From the NCBI GenBank assembly GCA_045403215.1, contig JAXIOW010000168.1, positions 1 to 25,098 of the forward strand: a DNA stretch of 25,098 nucleotides, read 5' to 3'. The translations under genes and the position numbers were made by a program. Origin of the DNA: NS-12 sp045403215 (GTDB lineage: Bacteria; Nitrospirota; Nitrospiria; Nitrospirales; NS-4). Below the pieces are notes generated by a model. The model had not been told where the DNA came from, did no database searches, and saw only the letters and a list, made by a program, of their open reading frames with translations. Each line of letters starts with the position of its first letter. Position 1 is the first letter of the stretch. Shown in pieces: positions 1 through 7,482 of this stretch.

Positions 1-214
1 GCTCCGGGCGCTCGGCGAGATCGCGCCCGAGGCGGACCTCACGACGATCAAGCCGGACGTGAGCTTTCGCGACCAATTGGACATCGACTCCATGGACTTT
101 TTGAATTTCGTGATCGCCGCGCACGAGGCGCTGCACGTCGAAATTCCCGAAGCGGACTACCCGAAGATGGCCACCCTGAACGGGTGCGTGGAGTACTTGG
201 CGTCGCGCGTATGA
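1..214 (+). CDS. Acyl carrier protein, 3' part (gene begins before the window)
   Basis: The frame is open from base 2 to the TGA at 212-214 and gives the last 70 residues of a small acidic protein. It contains DQLDIDSMDFLNF, which matches the phosphopantetheine-attachment motif D-S-M/L of acyl carrier proteins; the serine is the predicted attachment site for the 4'-phosphopantetheine arm that carries acyl groups as thioesters. The rest (IPEADYPKMATLNGCVEYL) fits helices III-IV of the ACP fold. Its stop overlaps the ATG of the P-type ATPase in an ATGA junction, so the two are probably translationally coupled although their functions look unrelated. The start and any upstream partners lie outside the window, so it cannot be said whether this ACP serves fatty acid, polyketide or another pathway. 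Confidence 0.85.
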   Translation, partial: LRALGEIAPEADLTTIKPDVSFRDQLDIDSMDFLNFVIAAHEALHVEIPEADYPKMATLNGCVEYLASRV

Positions 215-2733
215 TCCGGCATCCCCCGGCATTTTGGAGTGTCCCCGCCGATGAGTTGCTCAGGCGACTTGGCTCCACGCCGAAGGGTCTGACCTCCGAC
301 GAAGCCAGCCGACGACGGGCGCTGTATGGTTTCAATCTGCTGAAGCCCAAGAAGGAATCGCATGTCCTGGCGCTCCTGCTGGCGCAATTCAAAAGTCCGA
401 TCATTCTCGTCCTCCTCGCCGCCGCGGGGCTGTCGTTCTTTCTGCGCGATCCCACCGACGCCCTCATCATCCTGACGATCATTTTCGCCAGCGCCCTGCT
501 CGGATTCTGGCAGGAACGGGGGGCTGCTGATGCAGTTGCCAAACTACTCGCCATTGTGCGCATCACGGCGACGGTGTGGCGCGACGGCAATTCCAAGGAG
601 ATACCCGTCGAGGAGATCGTCCCTGGTGATGTGATCGCCCTCAAGGCCGGCGACAAGATTCCCGGCGACTGTCTGGTCCTGGAATCCAAAGACCTCTTTG
701 TGGACGAAGCCGCGTTGACGGGGGAGACCTATCCCGTCGAGAAGATCGCCGGAGTGCTGGCGGCCGAGATTCCGCTCGGCCTGCGGACGAACATCCTGTT
801 CATGGGAACTCATGTGATCAGCGGGACTGCAACGGCCCTGGTCGTTCGTACGGGCAGGGATACCGAATTCGGGAAGGTCGCCGAACGTTTGAAATTCAGG
901 CCTCCGGAAACCGAGTTCGAGCGAGGGGTCCGTCGTTTCGGGTATCTCCTCATGGAGGTCACGCTGGCACTGGTCATCGCCATCTTCGCGATCAACATCT
1001 CGCTCGCCCGCCCGGTGCTGGAGGCCTTTCTCTTCTCCCTGGCCCTTGCGGTCGGCCTCACGCCGCAACTACTCCCGGCGATCATCAGCATCAACCTAGC
1101 CCACGGCGCCAAACGCATGGCGGCCCGTGGGGTGATCGTCAAGCGCCTGGCGTCCATTGAAAACTTCGGCAGCATGAACGTGTTTTGCTCCGATAAGACG
1201 GGCACCTTGACCGAGGGGGTCGTGCACGTGCATGCCGCGCTCGATGTGTCGGGCGCCGCCAACGATAAGGTGCTGTTCTATGCGTATCTCAACGCACGCT
1301 TCGAGACGGGTTTCATGAACCCGATCGACGAAGCGATCCGCGCCCATCGCCCGTTTGATGTCTCCGGCTATCAAAAGTTGGACGAGGAGCCCTACGATTT
1401 CGTTCGCAAGCGCTTGTCCATGTTGTTCTCTTGTGAAGGCTCGCGCCTGATGGTCACGAAAGGGGCGTTGCCGAATGTTCTCGAAGTCTGCACATCGGCT
1501 GAAGCTGTCGGGGGAGCGCGCGTGGAAATCGCCACCGTGCGGGATCAGATCCAGGAGCGCGTGCAGGAGTTGAGCGGTCGAGGCTTCCGCACGCTGGGCA
1601 TCGCGTATCGGGAAGTCGGCGCGGCCTCGCGCATCTCCAAGCACGATGAGATGGGCATGACGTTTCTGGGTTTCCTGGTATTCGCCGATCCGCCCAAGCC
1701 GGGCATCGCGGAGACCATCGGCGATCTCAAACGCCTCGGCGTGTCACTCAAGATCATCACCGGCGATAACCGCCTGGTCGCGGCCCATGTGAGCGAGCAG
1801 GTAGGGCTGGAGACTCCGCGCGTCTTGACCGGTTCGGATCTCCGCCTGATGAGCGACGAGGCGCTGCTGAATCAGGTGAATGAGGTGCACGTCTTCGCGG
1901 AGGTCGAGCCCAATCAGAAAGAGCGCATCATTCTCGCGCTGAAGAAAGCCGGTAACGTCGTGGGGTACGGCGGGGACGGCATCAACGACGCCTCCGCCCT
2001 GCATGCTGCCGATGTGGGAATTTCCGTGGACAGCGCTGTGGATGTGGCCAAAGAGGCCGCGGACATCGTGCTGCTGGAGAAGGACCTCAGTGTGCTGGTG
2101 CAGGGCGTCCAGGAGGGAAGGACGACCTTCGCCAACACCCTCAAGTACGTCTTCATGGCGACCAGCGCCAATTTCGGCAATATGTTCAGCATGGCCGGGG
2201 CGTCCCTCTTCATGCCCTTTCTCCCGCTGCTGCCCAAGCAAATCCTATTGACCAATCTGCTGACCGATATCCCGGAGATGACGATCGCCACCGACAGCGT
2301 GGACCGCGAACTGGTTGAGCAGCCACGGCGCTGGGACATCGCCTTCATCCGCAAGTTCATGCTCACGTTCGGGTTCGTGAGCTCGGTGTTCGACTATCTT
2401 ACTTTCGGGGCGCTCCTGTTTCTTCTCAAGGCATCCACGGAGCAATTCAGGACCGGCTGGTTTCTTGAATCCGTGATCTCCGCCTCGGTCATCGTGCTGG
2501 TGATCCGGAGCCGGCGACCCTTCTTCAAGAGCCGGCCCGGGCGGTGGCTGCTGCTGGCCACGCTGCTGATCGGCGGCGTGACGCTCATCATCCCTGAGAT
2601 CCCGCTGGGACGAGCGTTTGGATTCACCCCGCTGCCGGCCTCCTTCCTGCTGGTCCTGGGAGGCATTGTGGCGCTCTACGTGCTGGCGGCGGAAGTGGTG
2701 AAGCAGGCTTTTTACGCGCGCGTGAAATTTTGA
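211..2733 (+). CDS. mgtA: Magnesium-translocating P-type ATPase (MgtA/MgtB type)
   Basis: An 840-residue P-type ATPase, predicted to import Mg2+ across the inner membrane at the cost of ATP. Seen in the sequence: an N-terminal cation-ATPase segment, the dephosphorylation loop LTGE, the TM4 motif LTPQLLPAI, the phosphorylation site DKTGTLTEG with catalytic Asp near residue 328, TGDN, and the hinge motif GDGINDASAL near residue 589. IENFGSMNVFCSDKTGTLT and the TM4 segment resemble MgtA more than Ca2+ or heavy-metal pumps, and there is no N-terminal metal-binding domain. The family is usually around 900 residues, so this one is slightly short. The ATG at 211 was chosen because it overlaps the ACP stop (ATGA); a GTG at 184 would extend it into the ACP gene. 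Other type III/II cation specificity cannot be excluded. Confidence 0.88.
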   Translation: MIRHPPAFWSVPADELLRRLGSTPKGLTSDEASRRRALYGFNLLKPKKESHVLALLLAQFKSPIILVLLAAAGLSFFLRDPTDALIILTIIFASALLGFWQERGAADAVAKLLAIVRITATVWRDGNSKEIPVEEIVPGDVIALKAGDKIPGDCLVLESKDLFVDEAALTGETYPVEKIAGVLAAEIPLGLRTNILFMGTHVISGTATALVVRTGRDTEFGKVAERLKFRPPETEFERGVRRFGYLLMEVTLALVIAIFAINISLARPVLEAFLFSLALAVGLTPQLLPAIISINLAHGAKRMAARGVIVKRLASIENFGSMNVFCSDKTGTLTEGVVHVHAALDVSGAANDKVLFYAYLNARFETGFMNPIDEAIRAHRPFDVSGYQKLDEEPYDFVRKRLSMLFSCEGSRLMVTKGALPNVLEVCTSAEAVGGARVEIATVRDQIQERVQELSGRGFRTLGIAYREVGAASRISKHDEMGMTFLGFLVFADPPKPGIAETIGDLKRLGVSLKIITGDNRLVAAHVSEQVGLETPRVLTGSDLRLMSDEALLNQVNEVHVFAEVEPNQKERIILALKKAGNVVGYGGDGINDASALHAADVGISVDSAVDVAKEAADIVLLEKDLSVLVQGVQEGRTTFANTLKYVFMATSANFGNMFSMAGASLFMPFLPLLPKQILLTNLLTDIPEMTIATDSVDRELVEQPRRWDIAFIRKFMLTFGFVSSVFDYLTFGALLFLLKASTEQFRTGWFLESVISASVIVLVIRSRRPFFKSRPGRWLLLATLLIGGVTLIIPEIPLGRAFGFTPLPASFLLVLGGIVALYVLAAEVVKQAFYARVKF

Positions 2734-2751
2734 GGGCGAATGGGAGGGGAC

Positions 2752-2907
2752 ATGCTTGACAATGCGAAGAAACTGCACCTGGCCTTAAAGATTCTGGAAA
2801 TCCTTCAGGAGGAAGACTTGCCGCTGGCCGACGCGGAGGAGATCCTGCGCCGGACGCTGGCGATGCTCCAGGCCTGTCATGGCGCGAAAGGAGAACCGGG
2901 GCGATGA
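2752..2907 (+). CDS. Small hypothetical helical protein (51 aa)
   Basis: A 51-codon ORF starting 18 bases after the mgtA stop and ending in an ATGA overlap with the next small ORF. The product is leucine-, alanine- and glutamate-rich (LALKILEILQEEDL, ADAEEILRRTLAML), consistent with two amphipathic helices and no membrane span. GGGAGGGG lies just before ATG 2752; an in-frame ATG at 2740 would add four residues and is the alternative start. No family is recognised. The coupling on both sides supports translation, and its position behind mgtA suggests an accessory or regulatory role, which is inference. Confidence 0.5.
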   Translation: MLDNAKKLHLALKILEILQEEDLPLADAEEILRRTLAMLQACHGAKGEPGR

Positions 2908-2999
2908 CACGGACTCAGTGGATGATTCTCGGCGCGGTGCTGCTTGGCCTTGCGGTATTCGTCTTCATCGTCTTCTTCTGTCCCGGGACGTGTGAGTAG
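2904..2999 (+). CDS. 31-residue single-pass membrane peptide behind mgtA
   Basis: A 31-codon ORF whose ATG overlaps the preceding stop (ATGA at 2904-2907). After a short polar N-terminus (MTRTQWM) it is almost wholly hydrophobic (ILGAVLLGLAVFVFIVFF) and ends in CPGTCE, so it is predicted to be one transmembrane helix with a short two-cysteine tail. Known from enterobacteria: MgtS and MgtR are membrane peptides of about 30 residues that act on Mg2+ transport proteins including MgtA. Sequence homology to those is not claimed; the similarity is in size, topology and genomic position. There is no obvious terminator behind it. Confidence 0.5.
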   Translation: MTRTQWMILGAVLLGLAVFVFIVFFCPGTCE

Positions 3000-3232
3000 C
3001 CGAGTCACCCTAGATTGTCGGCATGTGGCGTTTGGGGACAGCTCCTATTGGTTTGTTATCCCAAAAGTCATCACCAGGTTTCTTTCTCCGCTTCTCCAGC
3101 AGAATCCTGCTCCGTAACCTTGCGTTGTTACGTGGTTCTTGAACGTCCTCCCGATCTGCTCCGAGTGGTATCGGGCGTGCTACTTCATGAGCTTGAAGGG
3201 TTATCGGTGGTGACGGAGAGAGGAGGGGCTCG

Positions 3233-3598
3233 ATGACAAGTATACGGGCCAGCTTGATAGGAGTCCTGGCGGTGTTCGTGTTCGCGTCTTGGGTGACCGC
3301 GCAGGGATGGCCTGGATACCCCATCAACGGACAGAAGGTGTACGCCCAGCACTGCCTAAGCTGCCACGGCGCGGCCGGCGAGGGGAACGGCCCGGAAGGC
3401 CAGATTCTGATCGTGTCTCCGGCGAACTTTCAGTCACCCCGGTCGCGGTTAAAGACAGACCTCGAGTTGTTGGTGGCCATCTCGAATGGGGTCGCGTTCA
3501 GTCCGATGCATGGATGGAAGGGCCGCTTGACCAACGATGAAATGTGGGATGTGATCAGCTACATCCGCACGCTCGCCCCCTACAACCCGAATCCGTAA
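3233..3598 (+). CDS. Secreted monohaem cytochrome c
   Basis: A 121-residue class I c-type cytochrome. Residues 1-23 form a signal peptide (Arg near the N-terminus, hydrophobic core GVLAVFVFASW, VTA before the likely cleavage), so the mature protein is periplasmic. The haem-binding motif CLSCH is at residues 41-45, and Met92 in the SPMHGW segment is the likely distal ligand. DEMWDVISYIRTL is the typical C-terminal helix of this family. It probably shuttles electrons or is a detached subunit of an oxidoreductase; the partner is not in the window. A strong ribosome site (GGAGAGAGGAGG) precedes the ATG. It is followed after 32 bases by the dksA-like gene, probably in one transcript. Confidence 0.88.
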   Translation: MTSIRASLIGVLAVFVFASWVTAQGWPGYPINGQKVYAQHCLSCHGAAGEGNGPEGQILIVSPANFQSPRSRLKTDLELLVAISNGVAFSPMHGWKGRLTNDEMWDVISYIRTLAPYNPNP

Positions 3599-3630
3599 GC
3601 TGTGCACTGCGCAAGGAGGTCGAGGATCCC

Positions 3631-3978
3631 ATGGTTCCTTTAGAGGAGAAGCTTCGCAACAAGCTCCTGACACGGCGCCGCGAATTGTTTCGCTCGGTCG
3701 CTCAGATCGAAGACGACCTGCACTGGCTGGAGACGGACGTCGAGAGCGAACTGGTGGAGCGCGGCCAAGACGAGACCTTCATTCGGTTGCTCGCCCGGCT
3801 GGATGACCAGGAAAAAGCGGAAATCGAAGAGATCGACCGGGCGCTTGGAAGAATCGCCAACGGGGATTACGGGCGTTGCGAGGTGTGCGATAAGCCCATT
3901 CCGCTCGCTCGCTTGGAAGCGTTGCCCGCCACAGCCACCTGCCTCGCCTGCGCCAAGGCCCGCGAGCGCACACTGTAA
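3631..3978 (+). CDS. DksA/TraR-family zinc-finger protein
   Basis: A 115-residue protein with an N-terminal helical hairpin rich in charged residues (about 5-75) and a C-terminal C4 zinc finger with cysteines at about 83, 86, 104 and 107 (CEVC and CLAC). IANGDYGRCEVC followed by KPIPLARLEALP is the signature of the DksA/TraR C-terminal domain. Members bind the RNA polymerase secondary channel and tune transcription with ppGpp; short members such as this are often accessory stress paralogues. AAGGAGGT at about 3613 sets the ATG at 3631, although the frame is open further upstream. The last third of the gene is repeated almost exactly about 990 bases downstream (see the pseudogene at 4847). Confidence 0.85.
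   Translation: MVPLEEKLRNKLLTRRRELFRSVAQIEDDLHWLETDVESELVERGQDETFIRLLARLDDQEKAEIEEIDRALGRIANGDYGRCEVCDKPIPLARLEALPATATCLACAKARERTL
3854..3966 (+). repeat. Direct repeat copy A (3' end of dksA-like gene)
   Basis: These 113 bases recur in the same orientation at 4847-4959 with only two differences seen by eye. Copy A is inside the intact dksA-like gene and covers roughly codons 75-112, including the whole zinc finger. The sequence between the copies is the A/T-rich patch that carries the DUF2934 and four-cysteine genes. Confidence 0.9.
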
Positions 3979-4353
3979 GCCCGTCCAGGTTCTATCCTTT
4001 CTGTTTACCCTGCCACTCGCAATAGACGACAGTAGCTTCGTTGGGAAAATCTAGTTCTTGAAAACCTAATAGAATCCTGTTGTGTATCTTTCGATGTGTG
4101 CAGGGACGTTTTGTTATTTGGTTTTCATTGAATTGGTAATTTTTCTGTTCCCCCCTTTATGAATAACCACTAAATCAGAGATATCTACAAAATCAATTCT
4201 AGCGAATCACACCTCAAGGGGTTGCACAAAACTGAACATGATTTATCAATATCAAATCAATCAGCGACAACTTCGATTCGACATAGGAAGATCAGGCAGG
4301 TGAAGGGGAAAAGTGGGCCGACGCTGAGACAGGGGAGAGAAAGGAGGCAAACA
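3979..4353 (+). other. A/T-rich intergenic stretch
   Basis: These 375 bases hold no convincing gene. Composition shifts sharply: much of about 4000-4260 consists of A/T runs (TTTTGTTATTTGGTTTTC; TTTATCAATATCAAATCAA), against a GC-rich background on both sides. An open frame from 4222 runs into the DUF2934 gene, but the segment before 4354 lacks a ribosome site and family similarity. Apart from the promoter candidate at 4222-4249, no terminator, repeat or RNA was recognised. The composition suggests recently acquired or non-coding regulatory DNA. Confidence 0.6.
4222..4249 (+). promoter_or_regulatory. Candidate sigma-70-type promoter for the DUF2934 gene
   Basis: TTGCAC at 4222-4227 and TATCAA at 4244-4249 are separated by 16 bases and lie about 105 bases before the GTG start at 4354. 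In an A/T-rich stretch such matches arise easily by chance, so this is tentative. Confidence 0.3.
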
Positions 4354-4569
4354 GTGTCACAGAAAGGATTGTTCAAAGGACAAACCGAGGCTACGCCACC
4401 GGTTCACCATTCTATGACACAACCGGTGTCATCTTATGATGATCTCAGCGACCGGATTGCGAAGCGGGCCTATGCGCTCTATGCAGAGCGGGGCTACCAG
4501 CACGGATATGACCTCGATGATTGGCTGAAGGCAGAAAGAGAGATCCAGGAGCAAATGCGCTCATCCTAA
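4354..4569 (+). CDS. DUF2934-family small protein
   Basis: A 71-residue protein whose C-terminal half (IAKRAYALYAERG, then GYDLDDWLKAEREI) matches the pattern of DUF2934: a short helical unit found near stress and starvation genes, whose function is unknown. The N-terminal 27 residues are polar and probably disordered. GTG 4354 is preferred because AAAGGAGG lies just before it; an ATG-less extension back to about 4222 is possible but has no ribosome site. It has lower GC and more A/T-ending codons than its neighbours and sits between the two dksA-derived repeats, which suggests it entered with the surrounding A/T-rich DNA. Confidence 0.7.
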   Translation: MSQKGLFKGQTEATPPVHHSMTQPVSSYDDLSDRIAKRAYALYAERGYQHGYDLDDWLKAEREIQEQMRSS

Positions 4570-4599
4570 TTCTATTTCACACTTCTAAGAGAGCGGAAC

Positions 4600-4812
4600 A
4601 TGGCTGACCTATCTCCTATGCTGTCTCTAATCAGAATGGTGTGTCCAGTCTGCAATCGTGCAAGGAGGGCCTGTTGGTTATGCGACCGCCAAGGCGTGAT
4701 TGAGTTTTGGGTTGCGGACGACCAAGTGTCAATGTTTCAGCACGACCTCTGCATCGTGCTTCGCACAGTGCCTGCCCAGGATTTCTTCCGCCAACGGAAA
4801 AGCTCAGCTTGA
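4600..4812 (+). CDS. Small four-cysteine (zinc-ribbon-like) protein
   Basis: A 70-codon ORF beginning with ATG 30 bases after the DUF2934 stop, with AGAGAGCGG as a modest ribosome site. Cysteines at 15, 18, 25 and 28 (CPVC-x6-CWLC followed by DRQG) form a C-x2-C-x6-C-x2-C set like half of a DnaJ-type CxxCxGxG zinc finger, so Zn2+ binding is likely. No family could be named for the remaining 40 residues. It shares the unusual composition of the preceding gene and is probably co-transcribed with it. Given its size it could still be fortuitous. Confidence 0.45.
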   Translation: MADLSPMLSLIRMVCPVCNRARRACWLCDRQGVIEFWVADDQVSMFQHDLCIVLRTVPAQDFFRQRKSSA

Positions 4813-4846
4813 GCAGATAGGAATTAAAGGCGCACGAACTGGTGGC

Positions 4847-4974
4847 TCGCCAACGGGGATTACGGGCGTTGCGAGGTGTGCGATAAGCCCATTCCGCTCG
4901 CTCGCTTGGAAGCGTTGCCCGCCACAGCCACCTGCCTCCCCTGCGTCAAGGCCCGCGAGAGTCAGGCAATCTGA
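4847..4974 (+). pseudogene. Truncated duplicate of the dksA-like zinc-finger end (repeat copy B)
   Basis: Bases 4847-4959 repeat 3854-3966 with two visible substitutions, which change Ala-Cys-Ala to Pro-Cys-Val in the second cysteine pair. The matching frame has a stop at 4825-4827, no start codon before the homology, and after the repeat reads ESQAI before a TGA at 4972-4974. It therefore encodes only the zinc finger and cannot start on its own; it is read as a pseudogene fragment. The near-identity implies a recent duplication or a gene-conversion tie with copy A. Confidence 0.85.
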
Positions 4975-4989
4975 GTGCTAGTAGTCCTG

Positions 4990-5856
4990 TTAGCGGACGA
5001 TCAGGACGGGGCATGGCGAACGGTGCAGGACGGCGTGCGACACGCTGCCCAGAACGAAGCGGGTAATGCCCCGGCGGCCATGGGAACCCATGAGGATCAG
5101 ATCGGGTTTGGCGGCCGTGGCCTCTTCGAGAATCGCGACCGCAGGGGCTCCGACCAGGATGCGTTCTCTCGCGCTGATCTGGAGCGAGCCGAGGTCTGAC
5201 ACCACCTTTTCCACGAAGCTTCGCGCGCCGGCCACGAACCGCTCTATCGCCTCGTCGACTTTCGTGAATCCGGCGGGAAACAACGGTCGGTCGAACGGCA
5301 ACGCCGTCAGGACCGTGAGCTCGACGGGGTTTCTGAACGGGCGCCTGGCGAGAAACGCCGTCATGGCCGCGGCGTCCTCGGGTCCCTGGACGGCCAGCAA
5401 GACGTGCCGCAGCGAGCGCACCGGCCGGTTGACGACCAGGGTGGGACAGAGGGCGTGCGTGACGACACGGTGCGACACGCTCCCCAGCAGGAGCTCTTTG
5501 ACCGGGCCAAGCCCGCGCGAGCCCAGCACGATCAGATCGGCCTTGTCCTTCTCGGCGACGCTCAGGATGACCTCGGCCGGCGAGCCCTTTTCAATCCGTT
5601 TCGTGAGCGGGCCCGTGTCCGTCAGCAGAAGAGAGGAGACCCGCTCGAGCAGGCGCTCCCCGTCCTCTCGCATGCTTTGTTCGATGGTCCGAGAGAGGTC
5701 CTCCATGATTGTGGGCTCGCCCCCCAGAGGATAGGCCACTCGCGGGACATTCAGCGCGTGGAGGACGGTCACCTGGTTCGCGTGCGAGAGGTGCTCGATC
5801 GCCCGTGCCGCGTAGAGGGACTCGTTCGAGCCGTCGACTGCCACCAGGATGCGCAT
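4990..5856 (-). CDS. Universal stress protein, tandem UspA domains
   Basis: A 288-residue protein of two UspA domains (about 1-145 and 150-288). Each carries the ATP-binding G-x2-G-x9-G-S/T motif: GSRGLGPVKELLLGS in the first and GSHGRRGITRFVLGS in the second; the start MRILVAVDGS is the usual first strand with its nucleotide-binding Asp. Tandem Usps are cytosolic and accumulate in growth arrest, oxygen limitation and energy stress; the exact activity is unknown. AAGGAG lies 6 bases before ATG 5856. It has its own sigma-54 promoter at 5884-5899 and faces the plus-strand genes convergently. The product closely resembles the protein at 19447 and the partial one at 24804. Confidence 0.93.
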   Translation of the reverse strand: MRILVAVDGSNESLYAARAIEHLSHANQVTVLHALNVPRVAYPLGGEPTIMEDLSRTIEQSMREDGERLLERVSSLLLTDTGPLTKRIEKGSPAEVILSVAEKDKADLIVLGSRGLGPVKELLLGSVSHRVVTHALCPTLVVNRPVRSLRHVLLAVQGPEDAAAMTAFLARRPFRNPVELTVLTALPFDRPLFPAGFTKVDEAIERFVAGARSFVEKVVSDLGSLQISARERILVGAPAVAILEEATAAKPDLILMGSHGRRGITRFVLGSVSHAVLHRSPCPVLIVR

Positions 5857-5866
5857 CGTAGTCTCC

Positions 5867-5876
5867 TTGCATGCAA
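5867..5876. promoter_or_regulatory. Palindrome at the usp transcription start
   Basis: TTGCATGCAA is a perfect 10-base palindrome immediately upstream of the ribosome site of the minus-strand usp gene and about where transcription from the sigma-54 site would begin. It may be an operator, but a 10-base palindrome can occur by chance. Confidence 0.25.
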
Positions 5877-5883
5877 GAGAAGG

Positions 5884-5899
5884 AGCATCGCGCGTGCCA
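5884..5899 (-). promoter_or_regulatory. Sigma-54 (RpoN) promoter of the usp gene
   Basis: Read on the minus strand the site is TGGCACGCGCGATGCT, which matches the TGGCACG-N4-TTGCW consensus at 11 of the 12 defined positions and has the obligatory GG-N10-GC spacing. The predicted transcription start is about 15 to 17 bases before the usp ATG, leaving just enough leader for the AAGGAG ribosome site. Sigma-54 promoters need an ATP-driven enhancer-binding activator; none is encoded in the window. Confidence 0.75.
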
Positions 5900-6084
5900 G
5901 TTCCGATTCCCCCCGGCAGTTGTGGTGAACCGATTGGACCTGCGCATGATTTCAGCGTTGTTGCGGGACTAGAGGCCTGAATCGATCTGCTGGGCTGATG
6001 GCGAGGTCCGGCTCGCAGTCCAGAAATGCGACAGGTTGTCAGGCCAGGGATGAGGACAAAAGCGACACGGTAGGGCGCCTGCGC

Positions 6085-7482
6085 CTAGACTTCGTAGGTT
6101 GTTCCGGGGTCAGGGACGATCACGTCAATCCCAGGGTGCTCGGCCTGGATCGCGGCGGCGAGCGACAGCGATTGCTTCTCCTCGCCATGCACGACGAATA
6201 CCTTGGCGGGCGCCGGCTTGATCGCGCGGACGTAGGCCAGCAGATCGTTGCGGTCGGCGTGGGCAGACAGGCCGTTGAACCGCACCACCTTGGCCCGTCG
6301 GGGGGTGGACACGCCGAAGATTGGCACGGTCTCCCATTCTTCGACCAGCTTCCGGCCCAACGTGTGCTCCGCCTGAAAGCCCGCGATCGCGATGACGTTC
6401 GCCTCGTCCTGGATCGCGTGCTTGAGGTGGTGCAGGATGCGGCCTCCTTCGCACATGCCGGACGCGGCGATGATCACGCACGGGCCCTTCATGGTGTTGA
6501 GCCGCTGGCTCTCCTGGACCGAAGACACGTAATGGATATAGCGGGCGGCGAACGGGTCGCCTTCGGAGGCGAAGGTCCGGTAGGTTTCTTCATCGAAGCA
6601 TTCCGGGTGTCTCCGGAAGATCTCGGTGGCCTTGGAGGCCAGCGGGGAGTCGATGTAGATCGGCAGCGGTTCGATTCGCCCCTCCTTGACCAGTTCCTTG
6701 ATCCGCATCACCAGGTCCTGTGTCCGTCCGACGGCGAAGGCCGGCACGATGATCTTGCTCTGGTGCGCGCGCGCGTGGGCAGCCAGCGCCCCCACCTTGC
6801 GCCGCACGGCCTCATTATCCTCGTCGTGGAGACGGTCGCCGTAGGTGGATTCGATGATCAGCACGTCACAGGGTGGAGGGCTCTCGGGATCCCGCAGGAT
6901 CGGCATCTGCTTGCGGCCAAGGTCGCCGGTGAAGAGGACGGTCGTAGTGCTCCCGCGCGCCGCGACGGTGAGCCGGATGGCTGCCGATCCCAGGATGTGG
7001 CCCGCGTCGTGAAACGTGGCCTTCACGCGCGGGCGGACGGTGAAGGGATCGTCATAGCGCGCGCTCTCGAACCGCCGGACGATCGCGCCCACGTCATCCG
7101 TGTCGTAATAGGGACGGCGGCACTGCTTCCCCTTGCGGCTCTCCTTCCGATTCACGTACTCGCAGTCGCTTTCCTGGATGTGGGCGGAATCCTCCAGCAT
7201 CACCTCCGTCAGGTCAACGGTCGCCCGGGTCGCGAATACTTTGCCGCGGAACGCCCGTTGGGCCAGCACAGGGAGCGCGCCCGAATGGTCGATGTGCGCG
7301 TGCGAGAGGAGAACCGCTTCGACGGACTTCGGATCGAAGCCGAGGTCGCGGTTGCGGGTGTCCGATTCCTGGCGCCGTCCCTGGAACATGCCGCAGTCCA
7401 GGAGGAGACGCGCCCCGCCTGCCTGGATCAGGTGCCGGCTGCCGGTGACCGAGCGAGCCGCGCCGTGGAAGGAGATCTTCAT
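6085..7482 (-). CDS. Beta-CASP metallo-beta-lactamase fold RNase-like protein
   Basis: A 465-residue protein of the metallo-beta-lactamase/beta-CASP family. The zinc-binding HxHxDH motif is at about residues 61-66 (SHAHIDHSG); further family motifs are FTGDLG, IIESTYGDR, the beta-CASP segment AASGMCEGGRILHHL, the FNGLSAHADRNDL motif and a terminal VVHGE (RMMBL domain). Such proteins resemble the eukaryotic 73-kDa cleavage factor and bacterial or archaeal RNases that cut or trim RNA, so a role in RNA processing or decay under stress is likely. The ATG overlaps the stop of the LOG-family gene (ATGA), so the two form an operon. No signal peptide, hence cytosolic. Confidence 0.88.
   Translation of the reverse strand: MKISFHGAARSVTGSRHLIQAGGARLLLDCGMFQGRRQESDTRNRDLGFDPKSVEAVLLSHAHIDHSGALPVLAQRAFRGKVFATRATVDLTEVMLEDSAHIQESDCEYVNRKESRKGKQCRRPYYDTDDVGAIVRRFESARYDDPFTVRPRVKATFHDAGHILGSAAIRLTVAARGSTTTVLFTGDLGRKQMPILRDPESPPPCDVLIIESTYGDRLHDEDNEAVRRKVGALAAHARAHQSKIIVPAFAVGRTQDLVMRIKELVKEGRIEPLPIYIDSPLASKATEIFRRHPECFDEETYRTFASEGDPFAARYIHYVSSVQESQRLNTMKGPCVIIAASGMCEGGRILHHLKHAIQDEANVIAIAGFQAEHTLGRKLVEEWETVPIFGVSTPRRAKVVRFNGLSAHADRNDLLAYVRAIKPAPAKVFVVHGEEKQSLSLAAAIQAEHPGIDVIVPDPGTTYEV

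Noticed and set aside
3166..3181. Weak sigma-54-like site TGGTATCGGGCGTGCT before the cytochrome gene
   Set aside because: Spacing is right, but only 8 of 12 defined positions match, well below the four accepted sites.
3015..3327. Short open frames on both strands before the cytochrome gene
   Set aside because: No ribosome sites, no family resemblance, and they overlap the cytochrome signal-peptide region. The 233-base gap 3000-3232 otherwise shows nothing convincing.
6066..6086. GGCGC-CT-GCGCC palindrome at the end of the beta-CASP gene, considered as a terminator
   Set aside because: The loop is too small and no T run follows on the minus strand.
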